DNA of 64,000 bases, taken from positions 124,001-188,000 of the forward strand of contig NZ_JACIBK010000010.1 of the NCBI RefSeq assembly GCF_014195325.1. The letters are read 5' to 3'. Both the position numbers and the translations under genes were made by a program. The notes beneath the pieces were generated by a model. The model did no database searches, was not told the origin of the DNA, and saw only the letters and a list, made by a program, of their open reading frames with translations. Each line of letters begins with the position of its first letter. Position 1 is the stretch's first letter. Below, in pieces: positions 17,244-26,343 of this stretch. This DNA is from Rhizobium sp. BK650 (GTDB lineage Bacteria; Pseudomonadota; Alphaproteobacteria; Rhizobiales; Rhizobiaceae).

Positions 17244-18152
17244 ATGTGCGGAATTGTCGGTCTTTTCTTGAAGGATAAGGCGCTGGAGCCGAAACTTGGC
17301 GCCCTCCTGTCTTCCATGCTGATCACGATGACCGATCGTGGACCTGATAGCGCGGGGATCGCGATCTACGGCAACGATAATGGCAATGCGGCGAAGATAA
17401 CCGTTCAATCGGCCGATCCGGCCAAGGATTTCGACGGGTTGGAATATGAACTCCGGCGGGCGCTCGACACCCCGGTGTCCGTGGTGATCAAGAGCACGCA
17501 TGCGGTCATCACCCTTTCCAGGGACAAGCTCGACGAGGGCAGAGCGGCCGTGACGGCATCGCGTCCGAATATCCGTGTTATGAGCAGCGGTGATACCGTC
17601 GAGATCTACAAGGAAGTCGGCCTGCCGAAAGATGTGGTCTCGCGCTTTGGCGTGACCGGCATGTCCGGCACGCATGGCATTGGGCATACCCGCATGGCAA
17701 CGGAATCGGCCGTTACCACGCTCGGCGCGCATCCCTTTTCCACCGGCTCCGACCAGTGCCTTGTTCACAACGGTTCTCTGTCGAACCACAATAATCTGCG
17801 TCGCGAGCTGAAGCGCGAGGGCATGATCTTCGAAACGGAAAACGACACCGAGGTCGCAGCCGCCTATCTCACGGCAGAGATGGCCAAAGGCAAGGATCTC
17901 GGGGCAGCGCTCGAAAGCGCGGTCGATGACCTCGATGGCTTCTTCACTTTCGTTGTTGGCACCAAGTCCGGCTTCGGTGTCGTCCGCGATCCCATTGCCT
18001 GCAAGCCGGCGGTCATGGCGGAAACCGATCAATATGTCGCCTTCGGCTCCGAATATCGTGCGCTCGTCAATCTCCCGGGCATCGAGAATGCCCGCATATG
18101 GGAGCCAGAGCCGGCAACCGTCTATTTCTGGGACCACGAAAAGGCCGCCTGA
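17244..18152 (+). CDS. mgsA: N-methylglutamate synthase subunit A (class II glutamine amidotransferase-like)
   Basis: A 302-residue class II glutamine amidotransferase-like protein (GlxB family). The start at 17244 is chosen because it places the catalytic N-terminal Cys directly after Met (MCGIVGLF) with GGAGG upstream; the frame stays open nine codons further. RGPDSAGIAIYG and the LVHNGSLSNHNNLRREL and NDTEVAAAYL blocks match the family. In the N-methylglutamate pathway this subunit, with MgsB and MgsC, moves methylamine from gamma-glutamylmethylamide or free methylamine onto 2-oxoglutarate. First of the tight series mgsA-mgsB-mgsC-gmaS. Confidence 0.87.
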   Translation: MCGIVGLFLKDKALEPKLGALLSSMLITMTDRGPDSAGIAIYGNDNGNAAKITVQSADPAKDFDGLEYELRRALDTPVSVVIKSTHAVITLSRDKLDEGRAAVTASRPNIRVMSSGDTVEIYKEVGLPKDVVSRFGVTGMSGTHGIGHTRMATESAVTTLGAHPFSTGSDQCLVHNGSLSNHNNLRRELKREGMIFETENDTEVAAAYLTAEMAKGKDLGAALESAVDDLDGFFTFVVGTKSGFGVVRDPIACKPAVMAETDQYVAFGSEYRALVNLPGIENARIWEPEPATVYFWDHEKAA

Positions 18153-18182
18153 TCGGGCCCGCTGCAATCGAGAGAGTTTTTC

Positions 18183-18869
18183 ATGCCAGTTTTCGACCTA
18201 TCCGTCACGCCGCTGCGCGAACTCAACAGCGCACTCCATGGCCTTACGGCAGGCGCCAACGACACGGTCTTCGAAGTCGTCAATCCGCGCGGTCATCATG
18301 CTGTCGCCGCCGGGATCGACGCGGCGGTTACTGTCGATATCAAAGGGTCGGTCGGCTATTACTGCGCCGGCATGAATGATGGCGGTAACGTCATCGTGCA
18401 TGGCTCCGCCGGTCCTGGTGTCGCTGAGAACATGATGTCCGGCAGCGTCGTCATCGAAGGTGATGCCAGCCAATATGCCGGCGCGACCGGCCGCGGAGGC
18501 TTGCTCGTCATCAAGGGCAATGCAGCCTCGCGCTGTGGCATCTCGATGAAGGGCATCGATATCGTCGTCTACGGCAATATCGGCCATATGTCGGCCTTCA
18601 TGGGGCAGTCCGGCCATCTGGTGGTGCTTGGTGACGCCGGCGAGGCGCTGGGCGACAGCCTTTATGAGGCCAAGCTTTTTGTTCGCGGTTCGGTCAAGAG
18701 CCTCGGCGCGGACTGCATCGAAAAGGAAATGCGCCCGGAGCATCTGGAAAAGCTCTCTGAGCTTCTCGAGAAAGCCGGTGTGCGAGGCGTCGCGCCTGGA
18801 GAGTTCAAGCGCTACGGATCGGCCCGCAAACTCTATAATTTCAACATCGATAATGCCGACGCGTATTGA
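18183..18869 (+). CDS. mgsB: N-methylglutamate synthase subunit B (GXGXG-motif protein)
   Basis: A 228-residue protein consisting of the GXGXG right-handed beta-helix otherwise found at the C-terminus of glutamate synthase (GlxC family). Repeating glycine turns such as GSVGYYCAGMNDGGNVIVHGSAG, GATGRGGLLVIKGNA and GQSGHLVVLGDAGEALGD are visible. It likely bridges the amidotransferase and FMN subunits. It lies 30 bases after mgsA and 15 before mgsC. Confidence 0.87.
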   Translation: MPVFDLSVTPLRELNSALHGLTAGANDTVFEVVNPRGHHAVAAGIDAAVTVDIKGSVGYYCAGMNDGGNVIVHGSAGPGVAENMMSGSVVIEGDASQYAGATGRGGLLVIKGNAASRCGISMKGIDIVVYGNIGHMSAFMGQSGHLVVLGDAGEALGDSLYEAKLFVRGSVKSLGADCIEKEMRPEHLEKLSELLEKAGVRGVAPGEFKRYGSARKLYNFNIDNADAY

Positions 18870-18884
18870 GACGAAGGGGACCCC

Positions 18885-20213
18885 ATGAGCTACCACAATC
18901 CATATACGCCGCCACGCAAGTCGGCCACCTTCGACGATCATACGCTCGCAGAAATCCGCCGTGCGGCGGCGACTGGCATCTACGATATCCGCGGCGGCGG
19001 CACCAAGCGCAAGGTACCGCATTTCGATGATCTTCTGTTCCTCGGCGCTTCGATCTCACGCTATCCGCTCGAAGGCTATCGCGAGAAATGCGACACTACC
19101 GTTGTCCTCGGCAGCCGTTTCGCCAAGAAGCCGATCACGTTGAAGACCCCGATCACCATCGCCGGCATGAGCTTCGGGGCGCTCTCGGGCAATGCCAAGG
19201 AAGCGCTTGGCCGGGGCGCCACACTTGCCGGCACGTCGACCACGACAGGCGACGGTGGCATGACCGACGAGGAGCGCGGCCATTCGCAGACACTGGTCTA
19301 TCAGTATCTCCCCTCGCGCTACGGCATGAACCCAAAGGATCTGCGTCGCGCCGATGCGATCGAAGTGGTCGTCGGGCAAGGCGCAAAGCCCGGCGGCGGT
19401 GGCATGCTGCTCGGCCAGAAAATCTCCGATCGCGTCGCCAACATGCGCAACCTGCCGAAGGGCATCGACCAGCGCTCGGCCTGCCGTCATCCAGACTGGA
19501 CCGGTCCGGACGATCTTGAAATCAAGATCATGGAATTGCGCGAGATCACTGATTGGGAAAAGCCGATCTACGTCAAGGTCGGCGGAGCGCGGCCCTATTA
19601 TGACACGGCGCTCGCAGTCAAAGCCGGTGCCGATGTCGTCGTGCTCGATGGCATGCAGGGTGGGACGGCTGCGACGCAGGACGTCTTCATCGAGAATGTC
19701 GGCATGCCGACGCTTGCCTGTATTCGACCTGCCGTCCAGGCGCTGCAGGATCTCGGCATGCATCGTCAGGTGCAGCTCATCATTTCCGGCGGCATCCGCT
19801 CCGGCGCGGATGTGGCAAAGGCGCTAGCGCTTGGCGCGGATGCGGTCGCCATCGGCACCGCGGCGCTGGTCGCGATTGGCGACAACGATCCGAAGTGGGA
19901 GGAAGAGTATCAGAAACTCGGCACGACGGCCGGCGCCTATGATGACTGGCACGAGGGCAGGGATCCGGCTGGTATCACCACGCAGGACCCGGAGCTTGCC
20001 AAGCGCCTCGATCCGGTTGCGGCCGGCCGGCGCCTTGCCAACTATCTCAAGGTGATGACGCTGGAGGCGCAGACGATCGCGCGCGCTTGCGGCAAGAACC
20101 ACCTGCACAACCTGGAGCCCGAGGACCTGTGCGCGCTGACGATGGAAGCTGCCGCCATGGCGCAGATTCCGCTTGCCGGCACCAACTGGTACCCGGGCAA
20201 GGGAGGCTTTTAA
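18885..20213 (+). CDS. mgsC: N-methylglutamate synthase subunit C (FMN-binding glutamate synthase domain)
   Basis: A 442-residue FMN-dependent synthase domain (GlxD family, GltB central/FMN region). ITIAGMSFGALSGNAKEALGRGA, the GAKPGGGGMLLGQKIS phosphate loop, GADVVVLDGMQGGTAAT and ISGGIRSGADVAKALALGADAVAIGTAAL are all typical. Where GltB has its three-cysteine 3Fe-4S motif just before GVATQDPEL, this protein reads YDDWHEGRDPAGITTQDPEL with no cysteine, so the cluster may be absent. It completes the synthase with MgsA and MgsB. Confidence 0.86.
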   Translation: MSYHNPYTPPRKSATFDDHTLAEIRRAAATGIYDIRGGGTKRKVPHFDDLLFLGASISRYPLEGYREKCDTTVVLGSRFAKKPITLKTPITIAGMSFGALSGNAKEALGRGATLAGTSTTTGDGGMTDEERGHSQTLVYQYLPSRYGMNPKDLRRADAIEVVVGQGAKPGGGGMLLGQKISDRVANMRNLPKGIDQRSACRHPDWTGPDDLEIKIMELREITDWEKPIYVKVGGARPYYDTALAVKAGADVVVLDGMQGGTAATQDVFIENVGMPTLACIRPAVQALQDLGMHRQVQLIISGGIRSGADVAKALALGADAVAIGTAALVAIGDNDPKWEEEYQKLGTTAGAYDDWHEGRDPAGITTQDPELAKRLDPVAAGRRLANYLKVMTLEAQTIARACGKNHLHNLEPEDLCALTMEAAAMAQIPLAGTNWYPGKGGF

Positions 20214-20289
20214 CATTCCGAACGGGCCGAAGGCCCGGGCGCTGCACGCATCATCGAAGTGTCTCGAAGAAATCCAAAGGGGAACGAGA

Positions 20290-21597
20290 ATGACACTGGA
20301 TCTTGCTGCCTTTGCAAAAGACAAGGGCATCAAATATTTCATGATCAGTTACACAGATCTTTTTTCCGGTCAGCGCGCCAAGCTGGTGCCGGCCCAGGCG
20401 ATTGCCGGGATGCAGGAAGAGGGGGCCGGCTTTGCCGGCTTTGCGACCTGGCTCGACATGACACCCGCCCATCCCGATCTTTTCGCCGTACCTGATGCCT
20501 CCTCCGTCATCCAGCTTCCCTGGAAGAAGGACGTCGCCTGGGTCGCCGCCGATTGCATGATGGATGGCACGCTCGTGGCGCAGGCGCCACGCAATGTGCT
20601 GAAGAAGCTCGTCAATAAAGCCGAAGCGGCGGGCAAGCGGGTCAAGACCGGCGTCGAGGCCGAATTTTTCCTGATCACCGCCGATGGCGAACAGATATCC
20701 GATGGCCGCGATACGGCCGAGAAGCCCTGTTACGACCAGCAGGCCGTCATGCGCCGCTACGACGTCATTGCCGAAATTTGCGACTATATGCTGGAGCTCG
20801 GCTGGGGCGCCTATCAGAACGACCACGAGGATGCCAACGGCCAGTTTGAGATGAACTGGGAATTCGATGACGCACTGAAGACCGCCGACAAGCATTCCTT
20901 CTTCAAGTTCATGGTTAAATCGATCGCCGAAAAGCATGGGCTTCGCGCTACCTTCATGCCGAAGCCCTTCAAGGGCCTGACCGGTAACGGCTGCCATTGC
21001 CATATCTCGGTCTGGGACAATGATGGCAAGGTCAACGTCTTCGCCGACAAGACAGCCGAATTCGGCCTGTCGGCGGAAGGCAGGCACTTTCTCGGCGGTA
21101 TCATGAAGCACGCTTCTGCGCTTGCCGCGATCACCAATCCGACCGTCAACTCCTACAAGCGCATCAACGCGCCGCGCACGACCTCGGGTGCCACATGGTC
21201 GCCGAACACGGTAACCTGGACCGGCAACAACCGCACCCACATGGTGCGCGTGCCGGGACCTGGCCGCTTCGAGCTGCGCCTGCCTGATGGTGCGGTCAAC
21301 CCCTACTTGCTGCAGGCGATCATCATCGCCGCCGGCCTCGATGGGATCGAGGATCGGGCCGACCCAGGGCCGCACTACGATATCGACATGTATGCCGAAG
21401 GTCATCTCGTGAAGGATGCGCCGCGTCTGCCGCTGAACCTGCTCGATGCGCTGCGCGCCTACGATGCCGATAAGGGTCTGAAGGCTGCGATCGGAACCGA
21501 GTTCTCCGCCGCGTATCTCAAGCTCAAGCACCAGGAATGGAATGCCTTCTGCTCGCATTTCACCCAGTGGGAACGCGAAAGCACACTCGATATCTGA
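20290..21597 (+). CDS. gmaS: Gamma-glutamylmethylamide synthetase (glutamine synthetase-like, GlnT family)
   Basis: A 435-residue member of the glutamine synthetase superfamily, shorter than GlnA-type enzymes. The catalytic-domain blocks are GVEAEFFL, YQNDHEDANGQFEMNWEF, a metal-site GNGCHCHISVW, an N-P-T-V-N-SYKR block and RVPGPGRFELRLPDGAVNPYL. In the N-methylglutamate pathway GmaS joins methylamine to glutamate with ATP. The ATG at 20290 has GGGGAACGAG upstream. Its place directly after mgsABC, with mgd and dmm genes around, favours this over a nitrogen-assimilation GS III role; rhizobial annotation often calls it GlnT. Confidence 0.88.
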   Translation: MTLDLAAFAKDKGIKYFMISYTDLFSGQRAKLVPAQAIAGMQEEGAGFAGFATWLDMTPAHPDLFAVPDASSVIQLPWKKDVAWVAADCMMDGTLVAQAPRNVLKKLVNKAEAAGKRVKTGVEAEFFLITADGEQISDGRDTAEKPCYDQQAVMRRYDVIAEICDYMLELGWGAYQNDHEDANGQFEMNWEFDDALKTADKHSFFKFMVKSIAEKHGLRATFMPKPFKGLTGNGCHCHISVWDNDGKVNVFADKTAEFGLSAEGRHFLGGIMKHASALAAITNPTVNSYKRINAPRTTSGATWSPNTVTWTGNNRTHMVRVPGPGRFELRLPDGAVNPYLLQAIIIAAGLDGIEDRADPGPHYDIDMYAEGHLVKDAPRLPLNLLDALRAYDADKGLKAAIGTEFSAAYLKLKHQEWNAFCSHFTQWERESTLDI

Positions 21598-21632
21598 GCC
21601 GACCGATTGCGGTTTTGACATCATGCGCCTGC

Positions 21633-21658
21633 GGGCCGGAGCATCAACGCACCGGCCC
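21633..21658 (+). repeat. GC-rich hairpin between gmaS and purU
   Basis: GGGCCGG (21633-21639) pairs with CCGGCCC (21652-21658) over a 12-base loop. No T-run follows, so it is more likely an mRNA-stability or attenuating hairpin than a classic terminator. Confidence 0.4.
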
Positions 21659-21699
21659 GGCTGATGGCCTATGCGTCAAGTGACGAAGGAAGAGATGGC

Positions 21700-22584
21700 A
21701 TGAAGAGCTACGTACTGACGGTATCCTGCAAGTCGACGCGCGGCATCGTTGCGGCGATTTCGGGTTATCTCGCCGAACAGGGCTGCAACATCGTCGACAG
21801 CTCGCAATTCGACGATCTGGACACCGGCCAGTTCTTCATGCGCGTCTCCTTCATGTCCGAAGAAGGCATTTCCGAGGCCGATATCCGCGCCGGTTTCACC
21901 AGCATCGCGACGCGCTTCGGCATGGCTTACGATTTCCATGACAGCGAAAAGCGCATGAGGGTGCTGCTCATGGTGTCGCGCTTCGGCCATTGCCTCAACG
22001 ACCTGCTCTATCGCTGGAAGATCGGCGCCCTGCCGATCGATATCGTCGGCGTTGTCTCAAACCATTTCGATTACCAGAAGGTCGTGGTCAACCACGACAT
22101 TCCCTTCCACCATATTCCCGTCACCAAGGCCAACAAGGTGCAGGCGGAAGCCCATATCATGGACGTGGCTGAGCAGACCGGCACGGAACTGATCGTACTG
22201 GCCCGCTACATGCAGATCCTGTCAGACGAGATGTGCCAGAAAATGTCGGGCCGGATCATCAACATCCACCACTCCTTCCTGCCGAGCTTCAAAGGCGCCA
22301 ACCCTTACAAGCAGGCCTATCAACGTGGTGTGAAGCTGATCGGCGCGACGGCGCATTATGTGACGGCCGATCTCGACGAAGGCCCGATCATCGAGCAGGA
22401 CACAGCTCGCATCACCCATGCGCAGAGCGCCGAGGATTACGTCTCGATTGGCCGCGATGTTGAAAGCCAGGTGCTGGCGCGCGCCATCCACGCTCATATT
22501 CACCACCGTACCTTCATCAATGGCAATCGCACCGTCGTTTTCCCGGCAAGTCCGGGCAGCTACGCTTCCGAGCGCATGGGCTGA
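21700..22584 (+). CDS. purU: Formyltetrahydrofolate deformylase
   Basis: A 294-residue PurU: an N-terminal ACT domain (YVLTVSCKSTRGIVAAISGYL) and a formyl-transferase-fold hydrolase domain with the catalytic NIHHSFLPSFKGANPY and the DEGPIIEQD block. It hydrolyses 10-formyl-tetrahydrofolate to formate and tetrahydrofolate. The ATG at 21700 has GGAAGAG upstream. Placed between gmaS and folD, it gives an exit for C1 units that demethylation loads onto tetrahydrofolate. Confidence 0.92.
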   Translation: MKSYVLTVSCKSTRGIVAAISGYLAEQGCNIVDSSQFDDLDTGQFFMRVSFMSEEGISEADIRAGFTSIATRFGMAYDFHDSEKRMRVLLMVSRFGHCLNDLLYRWKIGALPIDIVGVVSNHFDYQKVVVNHDIPFHHIPVTKANKVQAEAHIMDVAEQTGTELIVLARYMQILSDEMCQKMSGRIINIHHSFLPSFKGANPYKQAYQRGVKLIGATAHYVTADLDEGPIIEQDTARITHAQSAEDYVSIGRDVESQVLARAIHAHIHHRTFINGNRTVVFPASPGSYASERMG

Positions 22585-22587
22585 GCC

Positions 22588-23490
22588 ATGGTCGACGTCA
22601 TCGATGGCAAGCAGGTTGCCGCTTCCGTAATCGAAACCGTGAAATCGGCAAATGCTGCGCTGGAAGCCGCCAAAGGCGTCCAGACGGGCCTTGCTGTCAT
22701 CATCGTCGGCGACGATCCGGCCAGCCACACCTACGTCAGCTCCAAGAGCCGCATGGCCAAGGAATGCGGCTTCAAATCCGTCCAGCACACGCTTCCCGTC
22801 GAGACGACGCAAGAGGAGCTTGCAGCGCTCGTGGCCTCGCTCAATGCCGATCCTTCGATCCACGGCATCCTCGTGCAGCTGCCGCTGCCGAGACATCTCG
22901 ACAGCGAGCCGATCATCCAGTCGATCCTGCCGGAGAAGGATGTCGATGGCTTGAGTGTCGTCAATGCCGGCAAGCTCGCGACCGGCGACCTGAAAACGGG
23001 CCTCGTTTCCTGCACGCCGGCCGGTGCCATGGTTTTCGTTCGCCGCACGCATGGCGAAGACCTTTCCGGTCTCAACGCCGTCGTTATCGGCCGTTCCAAT
23101 CTCTTCGGCAAGCCGATGGCTCAGCTTCTGCTGAACGCCAATGCGACGGTTACCATCGCTCATTCGCGCACGAAGAACCTCGCTGAAATCTGCCGCAACG
23201 CCGATATCCTCGTCGCTGCCGTCGGCCGTCCGGAAATGGTCAAGGCTGACTGGGTGAAACCAGGTGCAACCGTCATCGATGTCGGCATCAATCGTATCGA
23301 TGCGCCGGAGCGGGGCGAGGGCAAGACCCGCCTCGTGGGAGATGTGGCTTTCGCCGAGGTCTCTCCGGTTGCTGCCGTCATCACGCCGGTTCCCGGCGGC
23401 GTCGGCCCTATGACGATCGCCATGCTGATGGCCAATACCCTTATTGCCGCCCATCGCTCGGCAGGGCTGACGGCGCCGATATTCTCGTAG
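22588..23490 (+). CDS. folD: Bifunctional methylenetetrahydrofolate dehydrogenase/cyclohydrolase
   Basis: A 300-residue FolD with the catalytic Tyr/Lys segment HTYVSSKSRMAKECG, DVDGLSVVNAGKL, the NADP loop VIGRSNLFGKPMAQLLL and the C-terminal TPVPGGVGPMTIAML. It converts methylene- to formyl-tetrahydrofolate, feeding PurU. It begins three bases after the purU stop. This is probably a dedicated copy for methylamine catabolism; the organism is likely to have a housekeeping folD elsewhere (not visible here). Confidence 0.93.
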   Translation: MVDVIDGKQVAASVIETVKSANAALEAAKGVQTGLAVIIVGDDPASHTYVSSKSRMAKECGFKSVQHTLPVETTQEELAALVASLNADPSIHGILVQLPLPRHLDSEPIIQSILPEKDVDGLSVVNAGKLATGDLKTGLVSCTPAGAMVFVRRTHGEDLSGLNAVVIGRSNLFGKPMAQLLLNANATVTIAHSRTKNLAEICRNADILVAAVGRPEMVKADWVKPGATVIDVGINRIDAPERGEGKTRLVGDVAFAEVSPVAAVITPVPGGVGPMTIAMLMANTLIAAHRSAGLTAPIFS

Positions 23491-23560
23491 AAATGCCGTT
23501 GGGACAGCCGACAAAAATCACCGGGATCGGCTTGCCACAACGTGAAAGACGAATATAGTC

Positions 23561-23590
23561 AGGAAATAATTATTCCGTAGAGGAAATAAG
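23561..23590 (+). promoter_or_regulatory. Candidate operator upstream of dmmD: palindrome plus direct repeat
   Basis: GGAAATAATTATTCC (23562-23576) is a near-perfect palindrome, and AGGAAATAA occurs at 23561 and again at 23581, exactly 20 bases (two helical turns) apart. The 111-base gap after folD marks a new transcription unit for dmmDABC-tmm. Position and symmetry suggest a regulator-binding site. Confidence 0.5.
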
Positions 23591-23601
23591 AGGGAACGGA
23601 A

Positions 23602-24735
23602 ATGGCATTATCTTGGCGTTTCTCCGCCTTGGCGGATCGGCATCGCGCTCTCGGATCGCAACTTGAGGACTGGAGCGGCATGGGAACCGCCTGGACCTAC
23701 GAGAAGGACATGTCGGACGAACATGTCGCAGTCCGTACCAAGGCCGGCATCATGGATGTCTCAGGCCTGAAGAAGGTGCATCTGGTCGGCCCGCACGCGA
23801 TCGCTGTCCTCGACTACATCACCACCCGCGACATGACGAAGATCTATCCCGGCCGCTCGGTCTACGCGACCATGCTGAACGACCGCGGTCACTTCGCCGA
23901 CGATTGCATCGTCTACCGCACCGGCCCGAATTCTTGGATGCTGGTACACGGCTCCGGCTCCGGCCATGAGGAGGTCGTCAAGCAGGCGGCCGGCCGCAAT
24001 TGCGCCGTGCTGTTCGACGATGACCTGCATGACCTGTCGCTGCAGGGGCCACTCGCGGTCGACTACCTCGCCAAATATGTGCCCGGCATCCGCGACCTCA
24101 AATATTTCCATCACATGCAGACGACCCTGTTCGGCGCTCCGGTCATGATCTCGCGCACCGGCTATACCGGCGAGCGCGGCTACGAGATCTTCGTGCGCGG
24201 CCAGGATGCCGTCATGGTCTGGGATCGTATCGTCGCGGAAGGTGCCGATATGGGCATCATCCCCTGCTGCTTCTCGGTGCTCGACATGCTGCGCGTCGAA
24301 AGCTACCTGCTCTTCTATCCCTACGACAATTCACAGATGTATCCCTTTGCCGATCAGCCGCCCGGCGACAGCCTGTGGGAACTCGGCCTCGATTTCACGG
24401 TCAGCCCGGGCAAGACAGGCTTCCGCGGTGCCGAGGAACATGCGCGGCTGAAGGGCAAGGAACGCTTCAAGATCTTCGGCATGCTGATCGATGCCGATGG
24501 TCCGGCCGATCTCGGCGACGAAGTCTATGCCGACGGAAAGAAGGTCGGCGTCATCACTTGCCCGAGCTATTCCGCGCTGACGAAGAAGTCGATGGCGATC
24601 GCCCGTCTCGACGTCGACAAGGCCGTCCAGGGTGCGAAGCTCGAGGTGCTCGGCAAGACCCTGAAGACCAGCGCGATTGCGCATGCGCTGCCCTTCGACG
24701 ATCCGGAAAAGAAGAAGAGGACGGCGGTCGGCTAA
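23602..24735 (+). CDS. dmmD: GcvT-like tetrahydrofolate-binding protein of the dimethylamine monooxygenase cluster
   Basis: A 377-residue aminomethyltransferase (GcvT-fold) protein: GIMDVSGLKKVHLVGPHA, the LQGP motif near residue 148, ISRTGYTGERGYEIF and the C-terminal barrel from about 300. In roseobacter dmmDABC clusters, DmmD is the GcvT-like member that should trap formaldehyde released from dimethylamine on tetrahydrofolate. It heads a unit with dmmA 12 bases downstream. Plain glycine-cleavage GcvT is unlikely without gcvH or gcvP. Confidence 0.85.
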   Translation: MALSWRFSALADRHRALGSQLEDWSGMGTAWTYEKDMSDEHVAVRTKAGIMDVSGLKKVHLVGPHAIAVLDYITTRDMTKIYPGRSVYATMLNDRGHFADDCIVYRTGPNSWMLVHGSGSGHEEVVKQAAGRNCAVLFDDDLHDLSLQGPLAVDYLAKYVPGIRDLKYFHHMQTTLFGAPVMISRTGYTGERGYEIFVRGQDAVMVWDRIVAEGADMGIIPCCFSVLDMLRVESYLLFYPYDNSQMYPFADQPPGDSLWELGLDFTVSPGKTGFRGAEEHARLKGKERFKIFGMLIDADGPADLGDEVYADGKKVGVITCPSYSALTKKSMAIARLDVDKAVQGAKLEVLGKTLKTSAIAHALPFDDPEKKKRTAVG

Positions 24736-24747
24736 GGAGGCGCAGGC

Positions 24748-25353
24748 ATGCTTGTCGAAGGCATCAAGAGCCGGCCGGTCTATAAGGGTCTCACAATCCA
24801 GCCGCGCGCCCGGCATCATATTTTCGCTCTGGAGGGGGAGGGGGCACATGCACTCCTCGACCAGCAAGCAGCGCTTGACGCAGGCATTCTTTCCCGCAGC
24901 GAGATTCTATATGTCGCTCGCGGTTCACAAGGAACCGGTCATGACGAGGCGCTTCGCCATCTCGGCCCCGACATGTTCTTCATCGCCCCGACGATTGCTA
25001 CCCTGCTTTTTCGATTGAAGGGGTCGCTGGCGACCGCCCGCATGGGAACGAGGCTCTATATATCGGGCACTGAGGGTTTCATCGGCCAAGCGATGATGGT
25101 CGCCCTCGACCATGGCATGGACCACGCCTCGATCATGACGGAACATCGAGGGTCGCTCGCGCGGCGGGTGCAATGCGTCCATTGCAAGGGCATTACCGAC
25201 AGCGTCACGCATAGTCCCTTCACCTGCAGCCATTGCGGTTTGTCGCTCCTGGTACGCGATCACTATTCCCGCCGCCTCGGTGCATTCCAGGGCGTCAATA
25301 TCGACGCCGAGGAGCCCGGCAGCGCCCCAGATCCGGAGGAATTGTTCCTGTGA
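24748..25353 (+). CDS. dmmA: Dimethylamine monooxygenase subunit DmmA
   Basis: A 201-residue protein of the DmmA family. The C-terminal third holds two CxxC pairs, C143-x2-C146 and C160-x2-C163 (VQCVHCKG and TCSHCGLS), a metal-ribbon or rubredoxin-like site suited to electron transfer. The N-terminal 130 residues have an FNR-like alpha/beta look (LYVARGSQGTGHDEA, LYISGTEGFIGQAMM). RBS GGAGG before the ATG. The last four bases overlap the start of dmmB. It is assigned to the complex mainly by order and by these cysteines. Confidence 0.82.
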   Translation: MLVEGIKSRPVYKGLTIQPRARHHIFALEGEGAHALLDQQAALDAGILSRSEILYVARGSQGTGHDEALRHLGPDMFFIAPTIATLLFRLKGSLATARMGTRLYISGTEGFIGQAMMVALDHGMDHASIMTEHRGSLARRVQCVHCKGITDSVTHSPFTCSHCGLSLLVRDHYSRRLGAFQGVNIDAEEPGSAPDPEELFL

Positions 25354-26315
25354 GCGGTGGTACAGAAATTCCCGTCCGCGTGACGAAGGTGACGCCGGTC
25401 GCCGAGCGCATCAAGCGCTTCCGCTTCGAACGCCTCGATGGCCGGCCGATGCCCTATTTTTCCGGTGGCGCTCATGTCGTCGTCTCGATGAATGACGAAG
25501 GCCATATGCGGCGCAACGCCTATTCGCTGATGTCGCCGCCGCAGGATTGCTCGGCCTATGAGATCAGCGTGCTGCATGTCGAGAATTCTCGCGGCGGCTC
25601 GACCTTCATGCACGAGAAGGTGCGCGAGGGGGACGAGATGAAAGTCTCCTATCCGGTCAACCTATTTCAGCCGGACTGGCGCGCCCGCAAGCACCTCATG
25701 ATCGCTGGCGGGATCGGTATCACGCCCTTCATCGCTATGATGGAGCAGTTCTCCCGAGAGGGTGCCAATTTCGAGTTGCATTATGCTGTGCGCTCCCACG
25801 ACCGCGGCGCTTATTGCCGGGAACTGGTGGACCGCTACAGTTCGCATCGGGTGAAGATCTATTGCGATGCGGAGAGCGACTTCATTCCTGTTGCCCGCCT
25901 GCTCGACAGCCAGCCGCTGGGCACGCACCTTTATGTCTGCGGCCCCTCTGGCATGATCGACGGCGTTCTGAGGGCCGGCCTTGAGGCCGGTTGGCCGGAG
26001 CAGAACCTGCATTCGGAACGCTTCCTGTCGTCTCAGCCAGGCAAGCCCTTCAACGTAGAGCTGCTGCGGTCGGAAAAGACGGTTCATGTCGGCCATCACG
26101 AGAGCATGCTCGAGGCGATTGAAGCGGCGGGCGTTGATGCGCCCTTCCTCTGTCGGGGCGGGGCCTGCGGCCAATGCGAGACCGCGGTTGCCGCCTGCGA
26201 AGGCCGGCTTCTGCATCACGACGTCTATCTGAGCGATGAAGAGAAGGCCTCCGGCCGGAAGGTGATGATCTGTGTATCCCGCTTCGAGGGAAACAGGCTC
26301 AGCCTCGACCTCTAG
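25350..26315 (+). CDS. dmmB: Dimethylamine monooxygenase reductase subunit DmmB (PDR/VanB-type)
   Basis: A 321-residue phthalate-dioxygenase-reductase-type protein. Flavin site RNAYSL (55-60), nucleotide site GGIGITP (120-126) and CGPSGM (197-202), and a C-terminal plant-type 2Fe-2S domain with C268-x4-C273-x2-C276 and C308. It passes electrons from NAD(P)H to the oxygenase subunit. The GTG start at 25350 overlaps the dmmA stop (GTGA); an upstream in-frame start lies inside dmmA and gives no family-like sequence. Confidence 0.88.
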   Translation: MSGGTEIPVRVTKVTPVAERIKRFRFERLDGRPMPYFSGGAHVVVSMNDEGHMRRNAYSLMSPPQDCSAYEISVLHVENSRGGSTFMHEKVREGDEMKVSYPVNLFQPDWRARKHLMIAGGIGITPFIAMMEQFSREGANFELHYAVRSHDRGAYCRELVDRYSSHRVKIYCDAESDFIPVARLLDSQPLGTHLYVCGPSGMIDGVLRAGLEAGWPEQNLHSERFLSSQPGKPFNVELLRSEKTVHVGHHESMLEAIEAAGVDAPFLCRGGACGQCETAVAACEGRLLHHDVYLSDEEKASGRKVMICVSRFEGNRLSLDL

Positions 26316-26343
26316 GCATCAAGGCGGAACAAGGAGAACGGAC

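Noticed and set aside
16731..18167. A 478-codon minus-strand frame across the XRE-cupin and mgsA genes
   Set aside because: It covers two well-supported plus-strand genes and shows no motif.
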